From Heracleum sosnowskyi (taxonomy: Eukaryota; Streptophyta; Magnoliopsida; Apiales; Apiaceae): a stretch of DNA of 64,000 nucleotides. Below the pieces are notes generated by a model. It was not told where the DNA came from and ran no database searches. It saw nothing but the letters and a program-made list of their open reading frames with translations. This document shows, one piece after another, positions 35,801 through 50,497 of the stretch (positions are counted from its first letter, which is position 1; each line of letters opens with the position of its first letter). The stretch lies in NCBI GenBank assembly GCA_030848705.1, contig JAUIZM010000018.1, positions 1,674,001 through 1,738,000 of the forward strand. The letters run 5' to 3'. A program made the position numbers and the translations under genes.

Positions 35801-36986
35801 CTGTGAAATATGTTTCGACAATAGCAGCCATACCTTCCTGATCACTAACACATTCTCCATTTGCATTACTCAGAACAGTAATCTTATTCATCCTCTTTCT
35901 TGCAGAAGCACTAGAATGAAAAGACCTAGTATTCTCATCCCCCTCAGCAAGCCAAAATAATTTCGCCCGCTGTTTCCAATATATTTCCTCTTGGAACAGC
36001 AAGTTATTTAATTTATCCTTCTCCAGCATATACTCCCTTACACTGCTTTCATCAGTACAATCAGCTAAACGATCAAGGTTTGCCTTATGACTTCTAATTT
36101 TTTCGCGAAACTTATGGAAAAAGGTTCGTCCCCACCTTGCCATATAAGCTGAAACAGACAATAACTTAGGTAACAGATGCGTAACAGGCAAATCCTTCCA
36201 AACAGCACTCACATCCTTTATAAAATTCTCCTCTTTCAGCCAAATATTTTCAAACCTAAATATGAGCACCTTCTTCGATACATTTATCTGAAGCAGCTCC
36301 AACAAAATCGGATTATGATCCGAGACAGAAGTATGAAAAACTTTGAGACTACACAACGGAAACTTTAACCACCAACTCACATTGGCAAAAGCCCTGTCAA
36401 GCTTCTCTCGAACCCAAGCATTAGTTCCCCTACTCTTCTCCCATGTAAATCTACCTCCACTAAGCCCTAACTATGTCAAGTGACAATCTTCAACAGCTTT
36501 ACCAAAACCATCCAACAAACTCTGGGGATGAGGATTATTGCCATCCTTATCAGAAGTATAAAGAAGATCATTAAAATCCCCCCAAATACACCACGGGAGA
36601 GATGACAAAGATGCCAACCTTCGAATCAATTCCCAAGAATCCCTCCTTTTAGCTCTGTCAGGATACCCATAAAATCAGGATATGCGCCATGACTCCAAAT
36701 TATTCTCTAACATAACTACATCAATGTGATTTTGCGAGTAACTAGAAACTTGACAACGAATAGGATGCTTCCAGAGAACAGCTAAACCCCCACTCATGCC
36801 AACTTTATCTACTGAAAAACAATGCTCAAAACCAAACTTTATTCTAAGCTCTTCAATCTTTTGTGCAAAAGAAATCGTTTCAATAAGAAAAATAAAACTG
36901 GGCTTACGATCACGAATAAGATCGTTAAGGGCACGAACTGTTCGATGGTTCCCAACCCCTCGACAGTTCCAACTAATGTAACTCAT
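32899..36986 (-). pseudogene. Broken LINE ORF2 (endonuclease-RT-zf-RVT-RNase H)
   Basis: Pieces in order: 36986-36675 (endonuclease start, WNCRGVG, ETI), an in-frame TGA near 36675, a TAG near 36473, then open to 34914 (SDHNPIL, LRPIALCNVLYKILAK, LKLDISKAYDRVNW, GLRQGDHLSPY). A frameshift at the catalytic box near 34920-34950 leaves FADEF in place of the usual FADD. The next frame, 35047-33188, gives the thumb and zf-RVT (CPMCLHDIEHLLHVFFEC). Another frameshift near 33240 leads to the RNase H tail at 33201-32899 (VKIETDSLLTVQAI). No functional ORF2 product is possible. Confidence 0.88.
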
Positions 36987-38174
36987 GGCGCCTGGCTAGC
37001 TTGCCTCGCAAGCGTAGCCAATAAAGAAGAAGAGGCCTCTGAACAATCAATATTAGAAAGAGCAGAGTCCTTATTGTTGACACCAGACTGATTCACTGTG
37101 CTTGTAAACTCATGGGCCGCATTCCGTGGCCTCTTTAAATTTTCTACATTAAGCCCATCCAATTCATCCTTATCCAGCCCATCATGATAAGAAGCGGTCT
37201 TATTTCCCTCCAGCGAATTTGAATTAAAAGTCATCATATATGTCTTCCCCGATTTTCCAGCAACATTAACAGAATTATCTCGCTTATCTTGCCTTTGACT
37301 ACCAGTACGCTCGTTATCCGGGATTTGAATTTCCAAATTTTGCTGATTGTAATTATCATTTCCTTTTCTGCCCCCCCCCCCAATCCTCGTCTCTCTCCTC
37401 CCTCAACCACTTACTCCTGCCACCACCTGCCGCCCTCCGTGGAGGAGCACGAAGCCAAATACCCCATTCCTTGATCGCTGTCATAGAGCCAGCATCTAGT
37501 TTCTTTGTGCAGAATCTCTCCGTATGGGACATCAACCCACATATGAAACAAAAATCACCAAGCTTTTCATACTTGCAACTAACGATAACCTCAGTTCTGT
37601 CTCTCCTGCAAATCTTCTTTTTCCTTTTTAAAGGTTTACGTACATCCACCCGAATTCTCAATCTCATAAACTCTCTCCATATGCTAGAATTGTTATTTGA
37701 ATCATACTGCAGAAATGTACCGAAGAAATTACCCAGCTGCTTGCCTATTGCCTCCGACATGAACTCCATTGGGAGATTATGTATCTGAATCCAAAAGTCG
37801 ACTGCAACAAGAGGCACCTTTGTTGGATCCTCTCCTGTCCCGATAGTTTTCAGAACAAGTAATGCATTATCAAAACTCCACGGACCTCCATTAACCACCC
37901 ATTGTACATCATCTTTATGATAAAATTGAAACAGGAACAATCCAGGCTTGAGATCCTTAATGTTGATTCCCATAGCAGGTTTCCAAATATCCGCCATCTT
38001 CGATTTCATCACCCGAATATTGATATTCTTCTCCGTTAGGAATCTCCCCACCAAGCACAATTCAAATCTGTTAACCTCCTCGTCTACACCTTCTTCAATA
38101 ATCAACTCCTCGTTCTCCTCGTTCTCAATATCCATGTCAGCCAGACTCATCTCTATATCATTCATTGTGGTCAT
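36983..38174 (-). pseudogene. LINE ORF1 broken at a G-run
   Basis: The open frame 38174-37356 gives 272 residues: acidic N terminus, DUF4283-like domain (ELCLVGRFLTEKNINIRVM, NGGPWSFDNALLVLK) and a CX2CX4HX4C knuckle (CFICGLMSHTERFC). At a run of about 11-12 G (plus strand C-run at about 37371-37382) the frame is lost. The remaining C terminus continues in another frame (37336-36983, ending LARQASQAP) and its TGA overlaps the ORF2 ATG as ATGA at 36986-36983. Slippage at the G-run could be a real mutation or an assembly error. Confidence 0.85.
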
Positions 38175-38299
38175 GATGACACACCTCTCACAATCTCAGG
38201 GAAAAAGGAGAGAAAAAAAATCAAAAGCTCTCACATGAAGGAGAGAAAATGTTGTAGACTTGTAGTTGTTGTGTCTTGGGTTTTCTACCCCTAATACTT

Positions 38300-39975
38300 A
38301 ATTTTAGGAAATTGTCTGCGATTATTATAAAAGTTGATAAAGCCGCGCTTCGCGGCGGAGCTATAATTTTTTTAAAAAAACCTCTATCTATAAAATTATA
38401 ATAATTATTCATTCTTCTCTAATAAGACGTTCTTCCGTTAAACATGCTTACTTGTTAAAATCGAAATCTTAAATTTTATATATTGAATACTTGTCTTATA
38501 TATTAATTTTCTTGTTAACATACTCCATGAGTTGTTCTCTCGTTAAAAAAAATATTTATACAAATTTGCACTTCTATTTTACTTTCAATATAACTTTTAA
38601 TTTTGTCTTACAAACACCTATTCCGCTTCCGATAGATTTTTTTTTTTTATGTATTTCTTATAATTTTGAACTCTTATACTCTTTAAATTCGAAAACATAT
38701 TCTACTTCCGATATAATTTTTAATTATATGTTTAACTTATAAATTTGAGTTATTCTCCTTTATAAATTCGAACACTTATTATACTTCAAATATAACTTTT
38801 ATTTATATGTCTTTCTATAAATTTGAACTCTTCTTCTCTGTAAATTCGAGCACCTGTTCTACTTCTAATATGTTAATTTTTTTTATTTAATAGTATTTAA
38901 AATTCTAAAATTCTAAAAAATTAAAAAAAAATTATCAATTACGTAAAAAAAGAACAATGAAAATTTGTCAGATTCAAACAACAATCAACCTAAACGTACG
39001 GTGTTATCGCAAGGCCTAGGTAAATATAATTTAATTCTTTAAGTTCTAGCTTCACATATTGCATATGAGTTTTGGATTCATATAGGCTATATTCGTAAGA
39101 TAATTTATAGGATAATATGGTGTATTCTTGTTCTCCAATTTCTTTGTAGTTATCTTGATAAGTCACGAAATGTAATTACTAAGATTTTAAAATTTTACAA
39201 AATTTAATAGATTACAAAAACTCATATTAGTCATCAAAATTGTTATTAAAGAACACAAAAAACACGAATAAAAAAATTTGAATATTTGATATTTTGTACT
39301 TAAGAACAACATTAAGAATTTATGACATTGCTACTTAATGATCATTAGTTCATTAATTAATATAAAAAAATTCGAAGGTCTTACTTGAAAAAAGATTACT
39401 ACTTAATTCCGTGATAATCATTCGGACTACAATTACCTTGTAATCCTTTTTTATATTACTATCAAAGCATGTTTTTCATTAATGAAAACAATAAGCTAGA
39501 AAAGGTAGGAGCCAGATTTTCATTAAAACAACCACCATAATTTTTAACAACAACCTTTTAACAAAGTTTAAAAACTATCAAGTTATTATACAATTACCTC
39601 AACAAACTCATACTGAGTCTATTGCAATGAAGAGATGCTTGCGAGATCTATTAACCATAGTCTTCTAAATCTGTTGAGCCGTATATTTTATACCATTAAT
39701 TATATAGAAATATTTTAGGTTGGCTTTTTTATAAATTCAAACTCTTCTTCTCTATAAATTCGAATATCTATTCTACTTCTTATACGTTAAAAATATATTT
39801 TTATGTCTTTCCTATACATTCAAACTCTTCTCTTTCATAAATTCGAACACATATTTTACTTCTAATATGTTAAAGAATATTTTTTTATTTATTAGTATTT
39901 AAAATTCTAAAACTCTAAAAAAATTAGAAAAATAGATTGAGACGATTTCGCCACCTAACCTCTCGCGTATCCTCC

Positions 39976-40026
<51 letters not shown>
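38300..40026. other. AT-rich repeat zone with Helitron-like hairpin and (TA)n
   Basis: A GCCGCGCTTCGCGGC palindrome at about 38342-38356 has a 6-bp stem and 3-nt loop like a Helitron 3' hairpin, but no clear CTRR follows on the minus strand. Between 38.5 and 39.9 kb the words AAATTCGA(A)CAC.TATT.TACTTC recur about six times as a degenerate array. A pure (TA)n run of about 50 bp lies at 39977-40026. No gene. Confidence 0.45.
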
Positions 40027-40029
<3 letters not shown>

Positions 40030-40528
40030 GGAATAAAAACTGAGCTTGCGAATTTAATGCTAGGGTTAGAGAGATTCGAGCTTTAATGGCTGCACTTGTA
40101 TTTCGAGACTAAATCGGTCCTCACAAGATGTCTACGTATCTCAATTCGTAATTGAGAACCAAGCCAAAGACGTAGTTCTGATTGTAGGATCAGGATCCTT
40201 ATATAGGCGTCTGGAGCCTGGTATTTATGGTACATTTGGGAGACTTAGCGGATAAGTCTTCTTATTGATAACTGATAAGGATTGTATTACTTGGCGGACA
40301 AGTCTTTTCCTTGTTGATAAAGGTTGTGACTCATTAATTACCTTTAATTGGGATTCTAGATCCTTCTTTGACCAATTTTCCATAATTTGGGCTCTTTTCA
40401 TGAGCCGTATAATTTCCCTATTTATTAATTACGAAATTAATAAATAATCAGGGATTTGGGCATTAAATATCGAACATTTTCATTGGACCGTCAATTATAT
40501 TTCTATAATTACTTTTCTGTCCATATCA
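40027..40528 (-). mobile_element. Probable solo LTR
   Basis: About 500 bp, less AT-rich than its surroundings, bounded by TGTGGAATAA and TCCATATCA so that both strands read TG...CA. On the minus strand a TATA box (CCTATATAAGG) lies near 40199-40209, followed by a 180-bp leader-like region. It has no coding frame. It sits between TA-rich sequences, so a target duplication cannot be judged. The orientation is set by the TATA box. Confidence 0.4.
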
Positions 40529-40780
40529 ATATATATATATATAGGCAAATGCTCAAATGAGAACCCACCTTATATATATATATTGATGTTTCGGTTCAAA
40601 TTTTTAATATTTAATACACTATTTTCTAATGAGCCTGTTCATACTTATTTTGTTTTTTACTAAGAAATCACCTGGAGTTACTCTTCTGGCGCAGAATTTG
40701 TAAAAGTTTTAAATAAAATTTAATTCAACTAAATCAAATTTGGTCATAGATCAAATATTCTATAATCAGTGCTTTAAATT

Positions 40781-40945
40781 AGACCTGACAATGTACCATG
40801 TCGTGTACTTTGGTGTTTTCGTGTACTTCAACGTAGAATCCATATCCGACCTATCTTGGATTCGTGTACTAAATTTGAAACACATATCCGATTCAAAACG
40901 TGTCGTGTATTTTTCGTGTCGTATTCGTGTACATTAAACAAAAAT
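40781..40945. repeat. CGTGT-rich fragment related to the 62.5-kb element
   Basis: TTAGACCTGACAATGTACCATGTCGTGTAC opens a stretch with repeated TCGTGTA(C/T)TT words, the same start (TTAGACCTGGCAAT) and the same internal motif as the element at 62466-63033. The other end was not found. Confidence 0.5.
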
Positions 40946-41194
40946 ATAAATTTGATTTAATTAAAATTTATATATTATAAAACTATTTTTATTATGTAAA
41001 TTTTTGTAAATAATAAAACTTTCATCAACTTTATTAAAATTAAAAATAATAATAATAATAATAATATACTTAATAAAATAATATTATTAATAATATTATT
41101 ATTATTTTTTATTATTTTATTATTTTTATTTGTAAATTTTTTATTTTTATTATTTAATTTTTGTTTATACTTTTTTATTTTAATATTTAAACTT

Positions 41195-41503
41195 TCTAAA
41201 TCAAAGAAAGTTCTATCAACTTTGAAAATAATAAAAGAAAGTTATATCAAGTTTGAAAATAATAAAAGTATAATTTTCAATTTTCTTCCTACAAAATCGA
41301 AAATAATAAAGGAAGTTTTAATTATTAAAATTAAAAATTGTGAAAAATTGAGAAAATTAGAAAAATAGAACGGAGCGATTTTAGAGACGCCACCTCACCG
41401 CCCCCGTCTTCTACTTTATATAAGTATATTGAAAATTAGAAAAATAGAACGGAGCGATTCTAGAGGCGCCACCTCACCGCCCCGTCTTCTACTTTATATA
41501 AGT
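41195..41503 (-). repeat. Helitron-like 5' segment, tandem copies
   Basis: Contains AGTTCTATCAACTTTGAAAATA, then AATAGAACGGAGCGATT(C/T)TAGAG.CGCCACCTCACCGCCCC and CTTTATATAAGTA, twice (about 41350-41430 and 41431-41503). The same block recurs at about 47630-48000. On the minus strand the outer edge reads TCAATATACTTATATAAAG, beginning TC as Helitron 5' ends do. Confidence 0.45.
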
Positions 41504-41539
41504 ACTAGTTTACTAAGCCGCGCTTCGCAGCGACTTTAT

Positions 41540-43065
41540 AATAATATCTTTAAATTTTCTCAAAAAATATTCTACAAATACATTTTTAAATAAAATAATA
41601 TTTCTAATATAAAATAAAGTTTTGTTTTGAATTATATATATAAAGTTCTAGATCGTTTAATCAAAAACTACAATTATACCTTCAGAGCTATTAAAATATT
41701 AATTACCTCCAAATCTATTCTCAGTAAGAAAAAAATAAAAAAATATGAACAAACATCTTTTTTGTTGCTGGGAGATTATTTTTTTATTAATAATGATCTA
41801 TTTTTGTCAAAACAAATAACAACAAAAACAACAACAACCTCTTCCTTAAAAAAAATAAAATATTGACCTCTTCTCAATATTTCTTATTCTTGTATGACTT
41901 TTGTTATAGATGTACCGACTTATTGAATTTTGTTAAAAATGCACACACTAAATAAATTTTTCAGTCGAATAAATCTTAACATGATATTTTCGAAATACAT
42001 ACACTATAAATTTCTTAATATACAATTTTTATCTTTGAATTTTCGTGTATGAATTAAAGAAAATATTTTACTAAAAGATATAATCTTTTCTCATAAATAT
42101 TAGAGCAATAACTATCTAAACGTTAAAAAATAATGATAAAATTTGTTTTTGAAGACATGATGAATTCTCCACTTTCGAGTTATCTTGTATACAGGTGTAT
42201 CAACTTTTAACTTTAAATTCAAAACTAATAATGTACACACATAAACATATAAATCAATTCACAACTGAATGTACATGAAAATTACCTTGCTCGACCTATT
42301 ATTTTAATTGATTAACTGATGAATCTCCCTCCTTATTAATCCATGTCTTAACTCAATCAACACTAATAGCAAATAACTTGTCTTGTCAAATATTTTAATA
42401 TGATCCTGCATTAGGATACAAACAAACGTAATAAGATAAATAACATAAAGGAAAAAGTATCATTAACATGAACAAACAAAAAAGTAAAGAAGAACAATGT
42501 TGACAACAAAAATTGCAGTAGACAATTAACAGATTTTAGGTGTATATTTATACTATTAATTAGCTGCCTGTACGAAAGTATTAAAGGTAATTAATTATTT
42601 ACCAATTAATTACTTAATTTCTTATACAAAACCGATAGTATATTACCTTTTAATACCTGATAGTATGTTAGTGTCATTAATACGTGCATCAATCATATCC
42701 GGGCATATGAACTGAAATTCGTGCAGTGATATGTTGACGATGCCTTATTCCAATCTCTTAGGCGACGTTATGCGTATGAAGAGCAATTTAGACCCATGTG
42801 ATAGTAGTCTATATTTTCTTGTACTTGAAAAACTTTCAGATTTTTGATGCTTTACACGGAGCCTTCTTCTAAAAAATCTTTGAACCGAGAGATTGTGGAG
42901 TGCCTGTCAAGGGCGCTAGCGCATACCCTGGGGTGATTATGACCACCTGCACCTCATATCTCGGCACAGTGGAACGTTTTAAAACTAATTTTAATACTTT
43001 TAATTATTTAAAAAAGTTTACCTTTTTTAACATGTCAATTTATTTTTTATCAAATACAATTAATA
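41540..43065. other. AT-rich stretch, no gene
   Basis: No frame with coding character. A short GC-richer patch at about 42895-42965 (AAGGGCGCTAGCGCATACCC) contains a GGCGCTAGCGC-type palindrome of unknown meaning. Confidence 0.3.
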
Positions 43066-43068
43066 ATA

Positions 43069-43480
43069 TTAAGTATTAAACACCACTTCAAATTTCAACT
43101 ATTCGTTATCACAAAAATTACAAATTTCTTAAATATCTCTAGATTTTATATGCCGATTTTGTGTCATGTTTTTTGAGTCGACGCCCGTTGCATAAGTACA
43201 TACAAATAAAAAAAATACTAAAAGTATGCAATAATAAAATTTAAGTATTAATCGCCGTTTCAAACTTCAACTATTAGTATCATAACAAAAATTACAAATT
43301 TCTTAAATATTCCTATACTTTATATGCTGATTTTGTGTCATACTTTATTCAGCCGATGTCATTGCACTAAATACATATAAATTAAAAATAATAAAAATTT
43401 AATTATTAACCACCGCTTCAGACTTCAACTATTTGTATTATCACAAAAATTATAAATTTCATAAATATTCTTAGAAATGT
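43069..43480. repeat. Tandem repeat, about 165-bp period, 2.5 copies
   Basis: Units start near 43081, 43251 and 43411. They share C(A/G)CTTCA.A.TTCAACTATT, TATCA.AAAAATTACAAATTTC, TTATATGC(C/T)GATTTTGTGTCAT and a GTCGACG/GCCGATG word. The third copy is partial and the copies have diverged moderately. Confidence 0.65.
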
Positions 43481-44936
43481 TTTTAGTGCGTATATGTGCA
43501 TCATTATAATATAAAATGTTAATCATGGAAACATAATCGATTTTTATATAATCATTGTCTTTTATGTGAATTTGAATGTAAGTAAGGGATTTCAATGTTA
43601 GTTTAGTTAAGAAAAAAATATTTGTTTAATTGAATTTTGAACATGATTAATTTTTATATATTTATTGTTTTTACTATGAATTTGAATATAAATAAAAAAA
43701 ATTCAATTATCTAAATATTATTAATTAAAAAACTATATATCAAAAACTTTATAAAAAGATAACATTCAATATAAATATTGAAACCAACTAAAACAAATTA
43801 TAAAATATTGTATCCACACACTCTTCCGGTGCAGTCTTCTTGTGCAACCTATTACAATATACAATAGGTCTCTAATTGTGTTTCAACTTGTGCTAAACTC
43901 TATCACGGCATATATACCTAACATATCCAACGGTAGAAAAATTCTCTAACTAAGCGTTTTCAAATTCATATTTTAATAGTTTTTTGCGAAAATCCAACCA
44001 TACGGATTAAAAGAATACGCAAAAATTAGTGGGTACACAAAATTACATAGAAATTGATTTTGTATATGATGCAATTTTAAATCAAAAAAGATACAAAATT
44101 TGATTCGTTACATTCATATTATAAACGATATACAAAATACCATGTTAAATTAAATGTATTCTTAAAGGGTAAAACTTATAAAATTTTGCACACATACTTA
44201 TTTTTGCATAAACTTTTCATCGGTCACATGTGAGATCTTGTTGATCTCTTTCGAGGCTACAATTAATCACATTATCAAACTATAGATGTAAACAAAAAAA
44301 AATCTTGTAAGTTGTAAAAGATTAAACATGGTGAGATACAAAATCAATTTTCGCATGAAAGAGAAAAAAGGTAAAATCTAAGAGTGAATTCAGAATAATA
44401 TAGAGAATCGTGAACATAACATTGCAAAGATAAAATCTTTATATTGACCTAAATCGAAACGCCTTCATATTAAAGCAAACTTGATGTTTGATATAGTGCG
44501 ATTAAAATCAGAAAACATTGAAAATATAAGCTAGATAGTTTTGTATTCGTGGAGGATTGACAACGTAATTATCCTCCAACTTTTAGTTTATATAGATCTC
44601 TGAAAAAATTTATATGGCAATGAATATTTCTTCGAATGTAATTCAACTTAGAAGTAAATTTGGGTATCTTTATATAGATTAGGATTATAAAATATTTAGG
44701 ATTTTATTTTTAAAGCAATATATTAGGATTTTATTATATAGGAACATGCCTCAAATGTTTATTTCATTTCCTATAATCTAGAACTAAAAAAAGGAAATTT
44801 ATTTTTAATAAATTTTCTTTATATAATATAATAAAGATTGTATATATAATAATAAAATTTGATTAGGTTCATAATTTTAAGCTGACTTGTCTTTAATAAG
44901 TATTAACTTTTCTACAATTTAGGAGCTAAAAAAGGA
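43481..44936. other. AT-rich stretch, no gene
   Basis: No coding region or defined element recognised. Confidence 0.35.
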
Positions 44937-46195
44937 AAATTTAATTTTTAATATATAAAATAGAGAAGCTCTAAAAAAAATAGATAAATATGAATCGAGA
45001 AAGGAAATAATCTTAAAATTGTATATTTAGTTTCCTCCATTAGTGAATATTTAAAAGGCAGCTGATATTTTTCTATCTTATAAATTTGAATTAAAAAAAA
45101 TTAATTATATTAAATTAAAATTCAAAAGCTCTAGAAAAATATATAAATAGTTTTCGAACGATTTTAGAGCTCCGGTAAGTTTTTCTTATATATATAAAGA
45201 AGAAGATAAATAAAAGGAGAAAGAAGATAAAGATTGATAAGATAAAAAGATAAAGATTTTGAATATTAAAATGATATATTTACTTTCCTCCATTATTAAA
45301 GATTTTAAAGGAAAAAATATTAAAATTGTATATTTAGTTTCTTACATTAGTAAAAATTTAAAAGGCAATTGAGATTTTTTCCATCCTCTTGATTCAAATT
45401 TAAATAAGAAACTTTTATTTTATTGAATTAAAATTGAGAAAGGAAATAATATCAAAATTGTATATTTAGTTTACTCCATTAGTAAAAATTTAAAAGGTAA
45501 TTTCTATTTTTTCTATCCTATAAATTCGAATTTAAATAAGAAAATTTTAATTTTAGTGAATTAAAATTCATTTAATTTTTAATATTTAGAATAGAGAAGC
45601 TCTAAAAAATAGATAAATATGAATCGAGAAAGGAAAGAATCTTAAAATTGTATATTCAGTTTCGTCCATTTGTAAATATTTAAAAGGCAGTTGATTTTTT
45701 TCTATCATAAAAATTCGAATTTAAAAATAATAATTTATTATATTAAATTAAAATTCAAAATCTCTAGAAAAATATAAATAGCTTTAGGACGATTTGAGAG
45801 CTCGGTGAGTTTTTCTTATATATATAAAGAAGAAGATAAATAAAAGAAGAAAGAAGATAAAGATTGGTAAGATAAAAAGATAAAGATGTTGAATATTAAA
45901 ATAGTATATTTACTTTCTTCCATTATTAAAGATTTTAAAGGAAGCAATATTAAAATTGTATATTTAGTTTTCTCAATTAGTAAAGATTTAAAAGGCAATT
46001 AAGATGTTTTCTATCTTCTTAATTCAAATTTAAATAAGGAATTTTAATTTATTTAATTAAAATTGAGAAAGAAAAGAATATTAAAATTGTATATTTAGTT
46101 TCCTCCATTAGTAAAAATTTTAAAGGCAACTATTTTTTCTATCCTATAAATTCGAATATAAATAAGAAAATTTAGTTTTATTAAATTAAAAAAAC
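44937..46195. repeat. Tandem duplication of a 630-bp AT-rich unit
   Basis: Two head-to-tail units, about 44937-45566 and 45567-46195. The word TAGAGAAGCTCTAAAAAA recurs 631 bp apart. Each unit also contains two or three sub-repeats with AAATTGTATATTTAGTTT, TTAGTAAAAATTTAAAAGGCAA and TATCCTATAAATTCGAA. Each includes a GATTT(T)(A/G)GAGCTC.GGT(A/G)AG word followed by CTTATATATATAAAGAAG, echoing the Helitron-like ends nearby. Confidence 0.65.
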
Positions 46196-47173
46196 GGTTG
46201 ATTTCTCAACGAATTTTTGGTCCTTAATTAATTTTTTAGGTGTTTTTAGAAAACAGAGCCCCATCTAAATTTAGAATTCTTTCAATTGTCACGTGATAGT
46301 TTTACGATAATCATATGAATCAGACATATTTGTAAAACAAATGCATATTGAATTGAAAGAGAGAAAAAAATAAAAATATTCTATCAAAGTTATTATTGAA
46401 TTGTACATGATTTCAGTTTTACAATGCCGCAAACCTTTATGGCTGAAACAAAAGATTTTTCACCATTACAGTCATACAAAAAATAATTAAAAAAAAACAT
46501 AACTTGCTGAATATGATGTCTTCTAGGTCAGGGTACAGAAAAATATTCATGATTAGATTAATATGAGCTTGTATTATGAGTTAGTAGGTATTTACCTATT
46601 CAGACACACTTATCTGCTTTGTTAAAGCAAAAAGATATTAGCATGCATCAATTTATATCAAAAACGACATGTTAAGAAATTTGGAGTTAATTTCTGGATA
46701 TAAAGATGATAATCAATTGGGTAAATTTAAGATTTAACTAAAATTATAATATAAATTATATGGTACCAATGATTTACCGTGTCAACACTCGAACATCAAG
46801 AGAACATAGTATTGATTATCTCTAATTTGAGCCTGCACCTGAACAAATCGAAAACATGTGTTAACACACTCAGAAATTTGATAATAAAACTTTAAAATGG
46901 AACATGAAATTTAAAATTCAAAATATGAAAAAGAGACATGCAGTTTATTGTAGGATGGAAGGCTTTATATAGACTTTTGGGTCCGAATTAATAGGATTGA
47001 CTTTTATATATTTATTGATTTCTCTAAAAATTTGAGTGTAAATAAGGAATGTTTTTCCTATACATTGCAAATAAGGAAATTCAATTTTATTGAATTAAAG
47101 TTGAGAAATTCTAGAAAAAAAGATAAATATTTTTTAGACGATCTGAGAGCTCCTGGGATTTCCTTTATATATA
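46196..47173. other. Intergenic stretch, no gene
   Basis: AT-rich, no coding region. A partial copy of the neighbouring repeat unit occurs near 47050-47170. Confidence 0.35.
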
Positions 47174-47175
47174 TA

Positions 47176-47487
47176 CTCCCTCCGTCCCAGTGAATTCTAT
47201 ACACTGGGACTGAGCACGTAGACTAAGAAAAAATATAAAAAATGAGTAAAATTAGATGAAAAATGAGTAAAGTGGTGGGACCTATCAATATTTAATAATA
47301 GATTTGAGATAGTGGAGGAAGTAGTGAGTGTAATAGTGATTTATATTGTTATAGAATAGAGATAGTGGAGAAAGTAGTGAGTGTAATAGTGTTTTATATT
47401 ATTAAAAGTTACTATTTTTGGAATGTATAGAAATGAATGGGACATCCCAAAATGGAAAGTGTATAGAAATGAATGGGACGGAGGGAG
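47176..47487. mobile_element. Stowaway MITE, well preserved
   Basis: 312 bp with perfect terminal inverted repeats CTCCCTCCGTCCC at 47176 and GGGACGGAGGGAG ending at 47487, flanked by the TA target duplication (47174-47175 and 47488-47489). This is the Tc1/mariner-type Stowaway signature. The interior contains a tandem copy of a GAGATAGTGGAG(A/G)AAGTAGTG segment. It serves as the reference for the worn copies at 15838 and 32710. Confidence 0.9.
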
Positions 47488-47499
47488 TAATAAAGAAGA

Positions 47500-48000
47500 T
47501 ATTGAAAATAATAAAAGAAAGTTCTATCAAGCCTACAAATTCGAAAATAATAAGGAAGTTGTAATTTTCTAAATCAAAGAAAGTTCTATCAACTCATACA
47601 AATTCGAAAATAATAAGGAAGTTGTAATTTTTTAAATCAAAGAAAGTTCTATAACTTTGAAAATAATAAAATAAAGTTCTATCAAGTTTGAAAATAATAA
47701 AAGTGTAATATTCAATTTCCTTCCTACAAATCGAAAATAATAAAGAAAGTTGTAATTATTAAAATTAAAAATTGTGAAAAATTGAGAAAATTAGAAAAAT
47801 AGAACGGAGCGATTCTAGAGGCGCCACATCACCGCCCCCGTTATTAAAATTAAAAATTGTGAAAAATTGAGAAAATTAGAAACATAGAACGGAGCGATTC
47901 TAGAGGCGCCACATCACCGCCCCCGTCTTCTCCTTTATATAAGTATATTGATATATTGATTGATATTGATGATTAGAAAAATAGAACGGAGCGATTCTAG
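47500..48000 (-). repeat. Helitron-like 5' segment, second locus
   Basis: Repeats the 41.2-41.5 kb block, with AATAGAACGGAGCGATTC and GCGCCACATCACCGCCCCCG at about 47795, 47880 and, partly, 47980. It ends just upstream of the presumed first exon of the zinc-knuckle gene. Confidence 0.5.
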
Positions 48001-48029
48001 AAGTAATTTGACTCGAGGTTAAAACGGGA

Positions 48030-50497
<2,468 letters not shown>

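Larger units (their letters stand above)
32875..38285 (-). mobile_element. Second LINE, full-length but inactivated
   Basis: A 5.41-kb non-LTR element on the minus strand, flanked by the perfect 14-bp direct repeat TACCCCTAATACTT at 32861-32874 and 38286-38299. Its 3' end is at the low coordinate with only a vestigial A-tail. It has the same plan as the LINE at 4716-10201: ORF1 with DUF4283-like domain and knuckle, ATGA overlap, then endonuclease, reverse transcriptase, zf-RVT and RNase H. It carries two frame-ending nonsense codons and at least three frameshifts, so it is older and dead. It lies inside a Stowaway MITE. Confidence 0.92.
41505..47950 (-). mobile_element. Candidate Helitron-like element spanning repeat arrays
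   Basis: On the minus strand the proposed 5' end is TCAATATACTTATATAAAGG near 47950 and the proposed 3' end is GCTGCGAAGCGCGGCTTAG...CTAGT near 41505, with a GC hairpin before terminal CTAGT. The 6.4 kb between has no Rep/helicase frame and includes tandem repeats and a Stowaway MITE, so it would be a non-autonomous and much rearranged copy. Pairing these two ends is inference; they may belong to different insertions. Confidence 0.3.

Noticed and set aside
42890..42970. Possible organelle DNA insert or structured RNA in a GC-richer patch
   Set aside because: Only a short palindrome was seen; no recognisable organelle gene.
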